Positions 31,469 through 41,966 of a DNA stretch of 64,000 nt are shown piece by piece. The position numbers were made by a program, and so were the translations under genes. The notes below the pieces were generated by a model. The model searched no databases and was not told where the DNA came from. It saw nothing but the letters and a program-made list of their open reading frames with translations. Position 1 is the first letter of the stretch, and each line of letters begins with the position of its first letter. Source of the stretch: Candidatus Skiveiella danica. Its GTDB lineage: Bacteria; Pseudomonadota; Gammaproteobacteria; Burkholderiales; Burkholderiaceae_C. Location of the stretch: contig JADKHE010000001.1 in assembly GCA_016721925.1 (NCBI GenBank), forward strand, positions 186,001 to 250,000, given 5' to 3'.

Positions 31469-32721
31469 GGCGGGTGGCGGTCACCGGCATGGGGGTCGTC
31501 TCGCCGCTGGGCAACGGCGCATCGCAAGCCTTTGCGCAGGCGCGGGCCGGCCACTCGGGCGTTCATTGCCTGCAGGCCTCGTTCACCGATCGCCTGACGG
31601 CACCGCTGGCAGCCACGGCATCCTTCAACGGCGCGGACCACTTCGAGCCCCCGAAGCTTCGCATGCTCGACCGCGTCAGCCAGTTCGCGCTGGTGGCCGC
31701 CAGCCAGGCCGTTGCCGATGCCCGAGCGGACTTTCCACAGGCCGATCGTGGCCGGGTCGGTGTCTTTTTGGGCACCGGCATGGGCGCCTCCCAGACCAGC
31801 GACGACGGGTACAAGACGCTGTATGGCGACCGCTCGGACCGGATCAAACCGTTCACGGTGCTGATGGGCATGCACAACGCGCCCGCGGCCTGGATCGGGA
31901 TTGAACACGACCTGCGCGGGCCTGCCCTGACCTATTCAACGGCCTGTTCCTCGTCGGCGGTGGCGATCGGTGAAGCCTGGCTGCGGGTGGCCCATGGGGC
32001 GCTGGACGTGGCGATTGCCGGGGGCGCCGAGGCGCCCTTGACCTTTGGCTCGCTGAAAGCGTGGGAGGCCTTGCACACACTGGCCGCCGTGGATCCGGTC
32101 GATCCGTCTTGCTCGTGCAAACCGTTTTCGGCGAACCGCAGCGGCATGGTGCTGGGCGAGGGCGCCGCCATGCTCGTGCTGGAGTCCTGGGACCATGCCG
32201 TGGCCCGGGGTGCGCCGATTCATGGCGAGATCCTGGGGTGCGGGTTGGCCACCGATGTCGGCCACATCACCCGGCCCAGCGTGGAAGGCCAGGTTGCCGC
32301 GATGGTGGCGGCGCTTCAATCGGCGTCGATCGAGGCCTCGGCAATCGATGCCATCAACGCCCATGGCACCGGCACACCGGCGAATGATGCGGTCGAGACG
32401 GCCGCCATCAAGGCCGTTCTTGGCCAGCGGGCCTATCAGGTGCCCATCAGTGCGACCAAGTCCATGCACGGCCACCTCCTGGGGGCCACCGCGGCGCTTG
32501 AATGCGTGCTGTCCCTGCTGGCCATGCAGGAAGGCGTCGCCTTGCCAACCATGCACCTGCAGGCGCCTGACCCGCTGTGTGATCTCGATTGCGTGGCCAA
32601 CGCCGCGCGCGAAGGCCTCACGGTGCACACGATGTTGTCGAACTCGTTTGCCTTCGGTGGCACGAATGCGGTGCTGGTGCTGGGTTCGGCATCGCGCGCC
32701 CCGTCATCGGGGTGGTCCTGA
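31465..32721 (+). CDS. FabF-like beta-ketoacyl-ACP synthase
   Basis: The 418-residue thiolase-fold condensing enzyme has the C-H-H triad: C161 in TACSSSAVAIG, H300 in NAHGTGTPAND and H337 in MHGHLLGATAALE. It is a single full-length ketosynthase, not a chain-length-factor pair. It ends the operon and its 3' end overlaps the convergent AI-2E-type gene by 18 bp. With the adjacent ACP it may make a special starter or a first extension for the type III PKS. Confidence 0.88.
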   Translation: MRRVAVTGMGVVSPLGNGASQAFAQARAGHSGVHCLQASFTDRLTAPLAATASFNGADHFEPPKLRMLDRVSQFALVAASQAVADARADFPQADRGRVGVFLGTGMGASQTSDDGYKTLYGDRSDRIKPFTVLMGMHNAPAAWIGIEHDLRGPALTYSTACSSSAVAIGEAWLRVAHGALDVAIAGGAEAPLTFGSLKAWEALHTLAAVDPVDPSCSCKPFSANRSGMVLGEGAAMLVLESWDHAVARGAPIHGEILGCGLATDVGHITRPSVEGQVAAMVAALQSASIEASAIDAINAHGTGTPANDAVETAAIKAVLGQRAYQVPISATKSMHGHLLGATAALECVLSLLAMQEGVALPTMHLQAPDPLCDLDCVANAAREGLTVHTMLSNSFAFGGTNAVLVLGSASRAPSSGWS

Positions 32722-33861
32722 TTCTGCCGGTTCATTGGGCGCGCCAGGCGGCACATCGACGGGCGTCCCGTCCGTGCCCGGCGTGCCCGCCGGGACACCG
32801 GAGCGCGTGGCGACCTCGATGTGCCAGACCGCGAAGAACATGGCGGCAATCGCCGGCCCGATGACAAACCCGTTGATGCCGAAGACCGCCATGCCCCCCA
32901 CGGTCGTGATCATGACCACGTAATCAGGCATGCCGGTGTCCTTGCCGACGAGAACGGGGCGCAGCAGGTTGTCGATCAGGCCGATGACCAGCACGCCCCA
33001 GGCCAGCAGTGCCACGCTCTGCCAGATGGCGCCCGTCATGAAAAGGTAGATGGCCACGGGTCCCCACACCAGCGCTGCGCCCACCGCGGGCAACAGGGAC
33101 AGGAAAGCCATCAGCACGGCCCACAGCAGGGCCGCATTGACCCCGAGGAACCAGAATGCGACGCCGCCCAGCGCCCCCTGGATCGCGGCCACGAGCAGTC
33201 CGCCCTTCACGGTGGCCCGGATCACGGTGGCGAACTTGGCCAGCAGTTCGCGCTTGTGCGCGGGCGCCAGTGGAATCGCCTGCCGGATGGCCCGTGCCAC
33301 ACCCTCGCCGTCGCGAATCAGGAAGAACGCCAGGTACAGCATGATGAACAGGCTGGCCACGAAGCCAAAGCTGTTCTGCCCGATGCTCAGGGCATTCTTG
33401 GCGATGAACTGGCTGCCTTGCGCCAGCGCGGCCGTCAGGCGGCGCTGCAAGGTCGGGAAGTCGGCCATGCCGAAGCGGTCCAGCAGGGCCATCACCGGGT
33501 CTGGCAGGGCATCGAAGATCCGGTGGAAGTAGAGCGCCACATTCCATTCGCCCGACTCGATGTGCTTGTAGACCGTGGCCGCCTCGTTGGCCAGAGAGGC
33601 CGTGAGCAGCGCAAAGGGAACGATGACGATCACGATCACGATGGTCAGGGTGACCAGTGCTGCCAGCGTGCGCCGCCGTTGCATCCGGGCCAGCAGACCG
33701 CGATAGACCGGTGCGAACAGCAAGGCGATGATCGCGCTCCACAGGATCGTGCCGGAGAGCGGCTCCAGGATCCAGCCGAGGGCGAGCGTGACCAGAATCA
33801 GGAGCGGCCATCGCGCGCGGTTCTCGGCCCAGGCCGTCTGGTTGCCTTCAGGATGGCTCAT
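32704..33861 (-). CDS. AI-2E/PerM family exporter
   Basis: The 385-residue polytopic protein has the AI-2E transporter family layout. Two N-terminal helices are followed by a long soluble segment (about 85-150), and then a C-terminal block with LLPAVGAALVWGPVAIYLF and GLIDNLLRPVLVGKDTGMPD. Family members export small molecules or act in ion/proton exchange, and few substrates are known. The tail after residue 355 is Pro/Gly-rich. A second paralog is at 49946-51025. Its position at the end of the polyketide operon raises the idea of product export, but it is on the opposite strand. Confidence 0.85.
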   Translation of the reverse strand: MSHPEGNQTAWAENRARWPLLILVTLALGWILEPLSGTILWSAIIALLFAPVYRGLLARMQRRRTLAALVTLTIVIVIVIVPFALLTASLANEAATVYKHIESGEWNVALYFHRIFDALPDPVMALLDRFGMADFPTLQRRLTAALAQGSQFIAKNALSIGQNSFGFVASLFIMLYLAFFLIRDGEGVARAIRQAIPLAPAHKRELLAKFATVIRATVKGGLLVAAIQGALGGVAFWFLGVNAALLWAVLMAFLSLLPAVGAALVWGPVAIYLFMTGAIWQSVALLAWGVLVIGLIDNLLRPVLVGKDTGMPDYVVMITTVGGMAVFGINGFVIGPAIAAMFFAVWHIEVATRSGVPAGTPGTDGTPVDVPPGAPNEPAESGPPR

Positions 33862-33867
33862 CGGGTA

Positions 33868-36222
33868 TCACGGCCGGGTCAGCCGCAGCACCTCGCCGAC
33901 GCGGGCTTTCTCGACATCCTCCGGGTGGAAAGGCAGCACCGGCCACTGCTTGCGGGAGAACAGCCACAGCTGGTCGGTGGCGTGCGGCGAGGCGGGGTTG
34001 GTGGACTGGCCGTAGGTCAGGATGCCCTGCGCCACCGGGCCGCGCGCGTCGAAGGTGACGGTCTGCACGTAGCTGGTGCCGTAGTCGATCAGCAGGCCCT
34101 TGGGCGTGATGCCGGGGTTGAACTGGTTGCCCAGGTTGTTCAGCACGCCCTCGAATTCGTCACCGCCGTGCAGCGGAATCGGCTCGCTCGTGATCAGCGG
34201 GCGCTGGACGCTGCCCAGCGTGGCGTCGAGTGCGAAGCCGGCGGTTCGCACGTTCTTCACGGCCTGCGTCAGCGATTCCCAGACCTTGGCGGCGATGGCC
34301 GGGTCGTCCATCTTCAGGCCAGCCGGGGTGGCCACGGGTTGCGCCGGGTCGAAAGGCACGCGGTAAACGCCCGGGATCAGCCGCGCGGTGCGCCAGAACT
34401 CGCGGAACAGGTGAGCGCCGCGGGCGTCCAGGCTGCTGGTGCGGTCCCAGCCGCGCAGGGCGGCGCAACCGTCGCGGGCCTCGGCGCTGGCAGGCGGGTT
34501 GGCGGTGCAGGCGGCCAGCAGGTCCGGCATGGTGACGTGGCCCATGAAGTTGCGGTCGGCGAACAACTGTGCTTGAACGGCCTGCGGCGTGGCCTTTCCG
34601 CGGGCCAGCATGTCCGGGATCTCCAGCAGACCGGCGCGGGTGCGGGGCCGGGTGACGCTGGCGTCACCGACCAGCGGAGAGATGCCGCTCCACTTCTGCG
34701 CCGGGTGGGTGTAGAGGAACCCGTCGTTGCTGTTGTGTACCCAGTCGGTCCGGATGGCGGTCGGCATGCGGCCGATGGGAATCAGTCCCGGCACTGGCGA
34801 GGCCGGGTCGCGCTGCCAGTCGCAGGCGCTCTTCGAGCCGTCCAGCACGACCAGGCCGGCAGCCGGCAACAGCGCAGCGGCGGGCCTGCTGGGCGCACAG
34901 CGCTGCAGTTGCGCCGCATCGACATCGGGCACCACCGAAACGTCGGCGTACAGGGTGTTGCCGTTGCGATCCGCAGCGAGGGTGTTGACCCAGGGCGTCC
35001 CAATGTTCTTCATGGCCTCGCGCACGTCCTGCACGTTGCGCGCGCGCGCAAAGCCCAGCGCGGCGTCGGTGGCACGCACGTTGCCCAGGTTGGCGTCCTT
35101 GAGTGCGTAGGCGGTGCTGGCTGTCCAATTCAGTCCGGCGCGGGGAAGCACCACCACCGGGCCCCAGCGGGTGGACCAGAGCGTGGCCGACTTCGTCTGC
35201 AGGCTGCCGTCGGCAGCGCGCGCCGGCACGCTGACGGTGCGCGACGTCATCTTCTCCGGCTTCCCGTCGATCAGGTAGCTGGTGGGATTGCCCGGCACCA
35301 GCGTCAGCTCGTGCAGCGTGAAGCGCTTGCCGGTGGAGACCGTGTGCGACCAGGCCACGTCCTTGTTGAAGCCGATGGTCACACCCGGGAAGCTGCCGAT
35401 GCCCACGCCCATGACGTCCAGGTTGCCGGGGATGGTCAGGTGCACCTGCCAGAAGCGGTTCACGCCGGCCCACGGGAAATGCGGGTTGCCCAACAGCAGG
35501 CCGCTGCCGTTGGCCGTGGTGTCCTTGCCAAAGGCCCATGCGTTGGAGCCGAGCGGGGAATCGAGCAGGCCAGCCTCGCGCATGGCTTCGGCGGCGTCGG
35601 CCAGATCGACGCGTTCCGGCGCAGTGGATGAGGTGGCGGCCGTTGGCGCCGGCGGGCGGGCGCCCAGCACGGCGTCGGCCAAGGCTGCCGTGGCGGCCTG
35701 CACGGCAGTGAGTTCGCCTTGGCGGCGGAACTCGGCCAACGTCATGGGCTTGACCCAGGGCTGGCTGTTGCAGGCGGCGGGCAGCTTGCCGGCCTGGTCG
35801 GCGAGGTAGCGGTTGTAGCCGGCCACCGTACCGCGCGCCATGGCCTGCGATTCGGCACTGGCACCCGCCCAGGCGCGCTCGAGGGCTGTATCGTCCATGT
35901 GGGCGGCGATGAACAGGTCGATCTGCTCGTTCGGGAACATGCGCCGTGCCAGCAGGCCCGGGGTGGCGCCGCCGAACCAGCGGGCACGCTCGCCGCGCAC
36001 GGTGACCAGCTGGTCGGCGGTCATGCAGACGTTGTCCTGCGCGTAGGCGTAGGCCATGGCGTAGGCCAGGGTCTCGGGGTCGGTGGCGCTGATGTGCGGC
36101 ACGCCGTTGGCGGTGCGCTGGATGGTGGCGGTGCGGGCGTCGGGGCCTGTGGGCCCGGTGGCGCAGGCGGCGAGCAGGGCGGCGGCGGCCAAGGGGGCCA
36201 GGGTGGCAGTGAGTGGTCTCAT
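33868..36222 (-). CDS. Penicillin-amidase-family acylase (lipoprotein)
   Basis: The 784-residue N-terminal-nucleophile hydrolase precursor has a lipobox ending at C20 (LAAAALLAACATG). The autocleavage junction GSNAWAFG has Ser226 as nucleophile and Asn227 beside it. Relatives include PvdQ/QuiP-type acyl-homoserine-lactone acylases and penicillin acylases, which cut amide bonds between an acyl chain and an amine. The ~200-residue pre-Ser segment becomes the alpha chain, and the long remainder the beta chain. It is divergent from tryptophanase. The acyl substrate cannot be read from sequence. Confidence 0.88.
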   Translation of the reverse strand: MRPLTATLAPLAAAALLAACATGPTGPDARTATIQRTANGVPHISATDPETLAYAMAYAYAQDNVCMTADQLVTVRGERARWFGGATPGLLARRMFPNEQIDLFIAAHMDDTALERAWAGASAESQAMARGTVAGYNRYLADQAGKLPAACNSQPWVKPMTLAEFRRQGELTAVQAATAALADAVLGARPPAPTAATSSTAPERVDLADAAEAMREAGLLDSPLGSNAWAFGKDTTANGSGLLLGNPHFPWAGVNRFWQVHLTIPGNLDVMGVGIGSFPGVTIGFNKDVAWSHTVSTGKRFTLHELTLVPGNPTSYLIDGKPEKMTSRTVSVPARAADGSLQTKSATLWSTRWGPVVVLPRAGLNWTASTAYALKDANLGNVRATDAALGFARARNVQDVREAMKNIGTPWVNTLAADRNGNTLYADVSVVPDVDAAQLQRCAPSRPAAALLPAAGLVVLDGSKSACDWQRDPASPVPGLIPIGRMPTAIRTDWVHNSNDGFLYTHPAQKWSGISPLVGDASVTRPRTRAGLLEIPDMLARGKATPQAVQAQLFADRNFMGHVTMPDLLAACTANPPASAEARDGCAALRGWDRTSSLDARGAHLFREFWRTARLIPGVYRVPFDPAQPVATPAGLKMDDPAIAAKVWESLTQAVKNVRTAGFALDATLGSVQRPLITSEPIPLHGGDEFEGVLNNLGNQFNPGITPKGLLIDYGTSYVQTVTFDARGPVAQGILTYGQSTNPASPHATDQLWLFSRKQWPVLPFHPEDVEKARVGEVLRLTRP

Positions 36223-36371
36223 CAATGTCTCCTTTTGTGTGCAATGCAACTGGTCAATGTAACCCCTTGGCGGACGAAAATTTCTTTTCCGACTGTTGGA
36301 AATGACCGACACCACGATGGTTTTTCCGGTGCTAACTTCGCCCACCTCACAAGAAATACGGCCAGACCATC

Positions 36372-37748
36372 ATGCCCAAGACCCTGATCGAACCCTTCCG
36401 CATCAAGAGCATCGAACCCATCCGCATGACCAGCCGCGCCGAGCGCGAACAACTTCTGGAGGCCGCCCACCTCAACGTCTTCAAGCTACGCGCCGAGGAT
36501 GTGCTGATCGACTGGCTGACCGATTCCGGCACCGGTTCCATGTCCAGCCGTCAGTGGGGCGCCATCATGGAAGGGGACGAGAGCTACGCCGGCGCGCGCA
36601 GCTTCTACCGGCTGGAGGCCGTGATTCAGAAGATCACCGGCATGAACTTTTTCGTGCCGACGCACCAGGGGCGCGCGGCCGAGAAGGTGTTGTTCACCGC
36701 GGTCTGCAAGCAGGGTGACGTGGTGCCCAACAACTGCCACTTCGACACTACGCGCGCCAATCTCGAATACCTCGGCGTCGATGCCCGCGACCTGGTCATC
36801 GCCGAGGGTCTGCAGCCGTCGCTGATCCATCCGTTCAAGGGCAACATCGACCTGGCACGCGTGGAGGCGCTGCTGAAGGAGCAGGGGGATCGCATCCCCT
36901 TCGGCATGATCACCGTGACCAACAACACCGGCGGCGGCCAGCCCGTGTCCATGGCCAACATCCGCGCCTACGCGGCGCTGCTGAAGCAGCACGGCAAGCC
37001 CTTCATCATGGATGTGTGCCGCTTCTCGGAGAACGCCATGTTCATCAAGATGCGCGAGCCGGGCTATGAGCAAACGCCGATCCGCGACATCGTCAAGGAA
37101 ATGTTCTCCTACGCCGACGGTGCCACCATGAGCGCCAAGAAGGACGGCATGGTCAACATCGGCGGCTTCATCGTGTTGCGCAGCGAAGAATGGATGGACG
37201 CGGTGCGCAACGTGCTGATCCTGACCGAGGGCTTCCCCACCTACGGCGGCCTGGCCGGGCGCGACCTGGAGGCGCTGGCCGTGGGCCTGGAAGAGGGCAT
37301 GGACGAGGACTACCTGCGCTACCGCCTGCGCACCGCCGAGTACCTGGGCGAGCGGCTGGAGGCGGCCGGCGTGGGCTTCGTGCGTCCGACGGGCGGCCAC
37401 GCGGTGTACATCGATGCGAAGACGGTGCTGCCCGACATGCCGGTGGCGCACTATCCGGGATGGGCCCTGTGCAATGCGCTGTATCTGGAAGGCGGCATCC
37501 GCGGCGTGGAGATCGGCTCGGTCATGTTCGGCAAGCGCCTGGACGACGGCACCGAGACCTACCACAGCATGGAGCTGGTGCGCCTGGCGTTCCCGCGGCG
37601 CATGTACACCCAGTCGCACTTCGACTACGCCGCCGAGGTCATCGACGAGGTCAAGCAGCAGGCCGCCGGCATCCGCGGCGTGCGCATCACCAAGCAGCCG
37701 CCCTTTCTGCGGCACTTCACGTGCGAGTGCGCCTGGGTGGATGGCTGA
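36372..37748 (+). CDS. tnaA: Tryptophanase
   Basis: The 458-residue beta-eliminating lyase has PLP-lysine K257 in TMSAKKDGMVNIGGF and THQGRAAE at the active site. Two residues separate tryptophanase from tyrosine phenol-lyase. Position 381 is Ile (GVEIGS; Arg in the phenol-lyase) and position 448 is His in LRHFT (Phe in the phenol-lyase). Both say tryptophanase, converting Trp to indole, pyruvate and ammonia. No TnaB permease or Trp-containing leader peptide was found. It converges with kup, 12 bp away. Confidence 0.9.
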   Translation: MPKTLIEPFRIKSIEPIRMTSRAEREQLLEAAHLNVFKLRAEDVLIDWLTDSGTGSMSSRQWGAIMEGDESYAGARSFYRLEAVIQKITGMNFFVPTHQGRAAEKVLFTAVCKQGDVVPNNCHFDTTRANLEYLGVDARDLVIAEGLQPSLIHPFKGNIDLARVEALLKEQGDRIPFGMITVTNNTGGGQPVSMANIRAYAALLKQHGKPFIMDVCRFSENAMFIKMREPGYEQTPIRDIVKEMFSYADGATMSAKKDGMVNIGGFIVLRSEEWMDAVRNVLILTEGFPTYGGLAGRDLEALAVGLEEGMDEDYLRYRLRTAEYLGERLEAAGVGFVRPTGGHAVYIDAKTVLPDMPVAHYPGWALCNALYLEGGIRGVEIGSVMFGKRLDDGTETYHSMELVRLAFPRRMYTQSHFDYAAEVIDEVKQQAAGIRGVRITKQPPFLRHFTCECAWVDG

Positions 37749-37760
37749 GCGTGGCGTCCC

Positions 37761-39638
37761 TCAGATCTGCACCCGCGTGCCCAGTTCGATCACGCAGTTG
37801 TGCGGCAGGCGGAAGAAGTCGGCCACGCTGCCCGCGTTGCGTGACATGACGGCGAACAGCGCCTCGCGCCAGTGCGCCATGCCCGCGTTGCGGGTGGGCA
37901 CGACGATCTCGCGGCTCAGGAAGTAGGAGGTCTCGAACAGGTTGACCGGCACGCCCTGCGCGCGGCAGAGCTCCAGCGCCTTGGGAATGTCGGGCGTGTT
38001 GATGAAGCCGTAGTTCACCTGCACGCGCCAGAAGCCCGGCGCCAGCGGCGTGACCTGCACCCGCTGCTCGAACGGGATCCACGGCACCTCGTGGAAGACC
38101 ACGGTCAGGATCAGGTTGCGCTCGTGCAGCACCTGGTTGTGCTTGAGGTTGTGCATCAGCGCCTGGGGCACGGTGTCCGGGTTGGCCACGGCGTAGACGG
38201 CCGTGCGCGGCACGCGGTGGGTGCGGTCTTCGTTCAGCGCGTGGATGAAGGGCAGCAGCTCGGGGTCGTCGCGGCGCATGGTTTCGATCAGCAGCTCGCG
38301 CCCACGACGCCAGGTGGCCATGACGGTGAACAGCGCGGCGCCCAGCACCAGCGGGAACCAGCCACCTTGCAGGAACTTGAGCGCGCACGACACCACCAGC
38401 AACGTATCCAGCGCCAGGAACACCCCGGTGGCGGCCAGGGCCACCGGAAGCGGGTAACGCCAGGCGTGGCGCACGACGAAGAAAGTGAGCCCGGTGGTGA
38501 TCAGCATGGTCACGGTCACCGCAATGCCGTAGGCCGAGGCCAGCGTCGAGGAGCTGCCAAAGCCCAGCACCGCCAGCAGCACGGCCACCAGCAGCAGCCA
38601 GTTCACCTCGGGCATGTAGATCTGGCCGGCCTCCTTGGCCGAGGTGAACTGCACCCGCATGCGCGGCAGCAGCCCAAGCTGAATCGCCTGGCGGGTCATG
38701 GAATAGGCTCCCGAAATCACGGCCTGCGACGCGATCACCGTGGCCAGCGTGGCCAGCACCACGGCGGGGATGAGCCAGCTTTGCGGGAACAGGCGGTAGA
38801 AGGGGTTCTCCAGGGCCGACGGGTCACGCATCAGCAGCGCGCCCTGGCCCATGTAGTTGATGGCCAGGGCCGGCAGCACCAGGCCGGTCCAGGCGAGCTG
38901 GATGGGCTTCTTGCCGAAATGCCCCATGTCGGCATACAGCGCCTCGGCCCCGGTGAAGGCCAGCACGATGGCGCCCACCGCGGCAAACACCTGCCAACCC
39001 CGCGCGTGCAGGAAGGCCAGGCCGTTGAGCGGGTTGAGCGCCGCCAGGATGGCCGGCTGGCGGACGATTTCCAGAAACCCGAAAAACGCCAGCACCGCGA
39101 ACCACACCAGGATCACGGGGCCGAACAGCTTGCCGACCACCGCGGTGCCGTGGCGCTGCACCGCAAACAGGCCGATGAGCACGGCCACCGAGATCGGAAT
39201 CACATAGGCCTTCAGCGCCGGGGTGGCAACCTCCAGCCCCTCGACCGCGCTGAGCACCGAAATGGCCGGCGTGATCATGCTGTCCCCATAGAACAGGGCT
39301 GCGCCGAGCACACCGGCCAGCAGCAGGGCCGTGCGACGCCGGCGCGTGCTGCCGGCGGCTTCGGCGGCCAGTGCGGTCAACGCCATGATGCCGCCTTCGC
39401 CCCGGTTGTCAGCGCGCAGGATAAGCAGCACGTATTTCAGCGTCACCACCAGCATCAGGCCCCAGAAGATGACCGACACCGCGCCGATCAGGTGCGTGGC
39501 GTCAAGGGGAATGCCGGTGGCGGGGCTGAAGACCTCTTTCATGGTGTACAGCGGGCTGGTGCCGATGTCGCCGTACACCACGCCCATCGCGCCGAGGGCG
39601 AGGGCTGCAAAGCTCTCCCGGCTGGCTGTCTTGCTCAT
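37761..39638 (-). CDS. kup: Kup potassium uptake protein
   Basis: The 625-residue KUP/HAK transporter has the conserved start ALALGAMGVVYGDIGTSPLYTMKEVF and YGDSMITPAISVLSAVEGL, about twelve membrane helices and a C-terminal cytosolic domain. It imports K+ with protons at low affinity. It is followed upstream on the same strand by a KdpE/KdpD-like pair, 73 bp away. ATG 39638 was chosen over a longer frame because the conserved N-terminus begins there. Confidence 0.95.
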   Translation of the reverse strand: MSKTASRESFAALALGAMGVVYGDIGTSPLYTMKEVFSPATGIPLDATHLIGAVSVIFWGLMLVVTLKYVLLILRADNRGEGGIMALTALAAEAAGSTRRRRTALLLAGVLGAALFYGDSMITPAISVLSAVEGLEVATPALKAYVIPISVAVLIGLFAVQRHGTAVVGKLFGPVILVWFAVLAFFGFLEIVRQPAILAALNPLNGLAFLHARGWQVFAAVGAIVLAFTGAEALYADMGHFGKKPIQLAWTGLVLPALAINYMGQGALLMRDPSALENPFYRLFPQSWLIPAVVLATLATVIASQAVISGAYSMTRQAIQLGLLPRMRVQFTSAKEAGQIYMPEVNWLLLVAVLLAVLGFGSSSTLASAYGIAVTVTMLITTGLTFFVVRHAWRYPLPVALAATGVFLALDTLLVVSCALKFLQGGWFPLVLGAALFTVMATWRRGRELLIETMRRDDPELLPFIHALNEDRTHRVPRTAVYAVANPDTVPQALMHNLKHNQVLHERNLILTVVFHEVPWIPFEQRVQVTPLAPGFWRVQVNYGFINTPDIPKALELCRAQGVPVNLFETSYFLSREIVVPTRNAGMAHWREALFAVMSRNAGSVADFFRLPHNCVIELGTRVQI

Positions 39639-39711
39639 GTCAATCCGTGGTTGTGGAACAGGGCGCCACTGTCGCCCCGGGCCCATCAGGAACGCATAAG
39701 GAACGGCGGAG

Positions 39712-40394
<683 letters not shown>

Positions 40395-40398
<4 letters not shown>

Positions 40399-41894
40399 GC
40401 CACCTCCCGGGCCGGTTGCGCGCTTTCCACCGGCAACAGCAGCGAAAACCGGCTGCCCCCGCCGCTGCGGTGCCGGTGCGTGAGGCGCGCGCCATGCGCC
40501 TCGGCGATGGCCTTGCACACGGCCAGGCCTAGGCCGGCGCCGCGCACGCCCGGATGGTCGCCGCGCACATGGGGCGCAAACAGGCTGGCCTGCTGGGCGT
40601 CGCTCAGGCCCGGGCCGCGGTCCTTCACGCTCACCTCCAGCGCCTGGACATGGGCGCTCACGCTCAGCTCGATCGGCCCCTCGCTGTAAGTCAGCGCGTT
40701 GTCCAGCAGGTTGGCGATCAGCTGCGCCAGCAGCACCGGGTCGCCCTTGATCAGTGGCAGGCCTTCGGGCACGCTGGACTTGATGCGCCGCCCAGGGTCG
40801 CGCTGGCGCACGCGCGCCAGCACCGCGCCCACGATTTCTTCCAGGCTTTCCCAGTCGCGCCGCAGGGACTGCGCAGGGCCGCTCAGGCGCACGAGCTGCA
40901 GCGTGTTTTCAGTGACGGTGGAGAGGTAGGCAGCCTCGCTGGCGATGCTGCGCAGCAGCCGCTCCTGCTCGGGCGGGGCCAGCTTGTCGCGCTGGGTCAG
41001 CAACGACGAGGCGGCGCCGACGATGGCCGCCAGCGGCGTGCGCAGGTCGTGCGAGATGGCCGCCAGAAACGTGCTTTGCAGCTGCTGGTGATGCGCCTCG
41101 CCCTGGGCCTGCAGCATGTCCGCGTTCAGGCGCAGCCGCCACAGGGCCTGCCCGAGCAGGGCGCACAGGGCCTGCGCGTGCTCACGCCCGGCCTCGTCGG
41201 CGGCCGGTGCGGGGCGCACGCAGGCGGCACCGGCCACATGGCCCTTTTCGCCCAGCGGAAGGAACCAGGCGTCCAGGCCGGGCCAGCGCCCGGTGCCCGG
41301 CCCCAGCACGGCCGCTTCGCGGACGCAGGCCACCATGCCGTCGTGCACCATTGCGTCCACGTCGGCGGGCAGATCGAGGCGGCCGTCCTCCAGCGTCAGG
41401 GCCAGCAAGCACGGCCCGGCAAAACCGGTTTCGAGCGCCGTGCGGCCCAGCGCCAGCACCTGGTCGTGTGACGCGGCGTTGGCCAGCTCGGTGGCCAGGG
41501 CCTGCAGCTGGCGCGCGCGCTGTTCGTTCAGCCGCGCGAGGTCGGTTTCGCGCCGCAGCCCGGTGGCGAGGTGGCTGATCGCCAGGGCCACCACCAGCAT
41601 GGCGCCCAGCGCGATGAAATGCTCTTGGCTCTCCACCTCGAAGGTCCAGCGCGGGGGCACGAAAAAGAAGTTCAAGGCGGTGACGGCCGCGACCGCGCAG
41701 ACCGAGGAGCCGATCCAGTCCAGCTTGTAGGCCGCCACGGCGACCGCCAGCACATAGACCATGGCCAGGCTGGTCAGCGAGACATGCGGCTCCAGAGCGA
41801 ACCCGCACGTGGTGGCCAGGCCCAGCAGCAGGCTGACGACGGCCCAGCGGTGAGCTGGTGCAGGGAGGGGCGGTTGCGGCGTGCTCTCGATCAT
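40395..41894 (-). CDS. Shortened KdpD-like sensor histidine kinase
   Basis: The 499-residue kinase has the KdpD-type four-helix DUF4118 membrane region (about residues 17-110, including ALNFFFVPPRWTFEVESQEHFI). A GAF-like segment follows, then the histidine box ISHDLRTPLAAI (H282) and an ATPase domain (N box LLDNALTYSEG, G box GAGLGLAVCKAIAE). E. coli KdpD is 894 residues. The N-terminal KdpD and universal-stress domains that sense K+ status are absent here. It starts the kinase-regulator pair upstream of kup. Confidence 0.87.
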
Positions 41895-41937
41895 GATGGG
41901 CTCAGCGTATCACCGGCCGCATCAGGATTGCATCAGG

Positions 41938-41954
41938 GACGCCGCTCGGGCGTC
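41938..41954. terminator. Hairpin between the decarboxylase and kinase genes
   Basis: A gacgcc / ggcgtc stem with a 5-base loop lies 13 bp behind the decarboxylase stop codon. No T run follows on the minus strand. Confidence 0.35.
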
Positions 41955-41966
41955 TGGCTGGCGCGC

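Noticed and set aside
32821..35631. 936-codon open frame on the plus strand
   Set aside because: It is opposite the AI-2E-type gene and the acylase, is rich in Arg/Gly/His as GC-rich antisense frames are, and lacks any family motif. It is a mirror of real genes.
36286..36306. Tenth copy of the dispersed repeat
   Set aside because: Only the core matches (about 17 of 21 positions), and the tagc and aatgacc blocks are not in place, so it was left out of the feature list.
36223..36371. Possible tnaC-like leader peptide before tryptophanase
   Set aside because: No short frame with an essential Trp and a ribosome-binding site was visible in the 149 bp between the acylase and tnaA.
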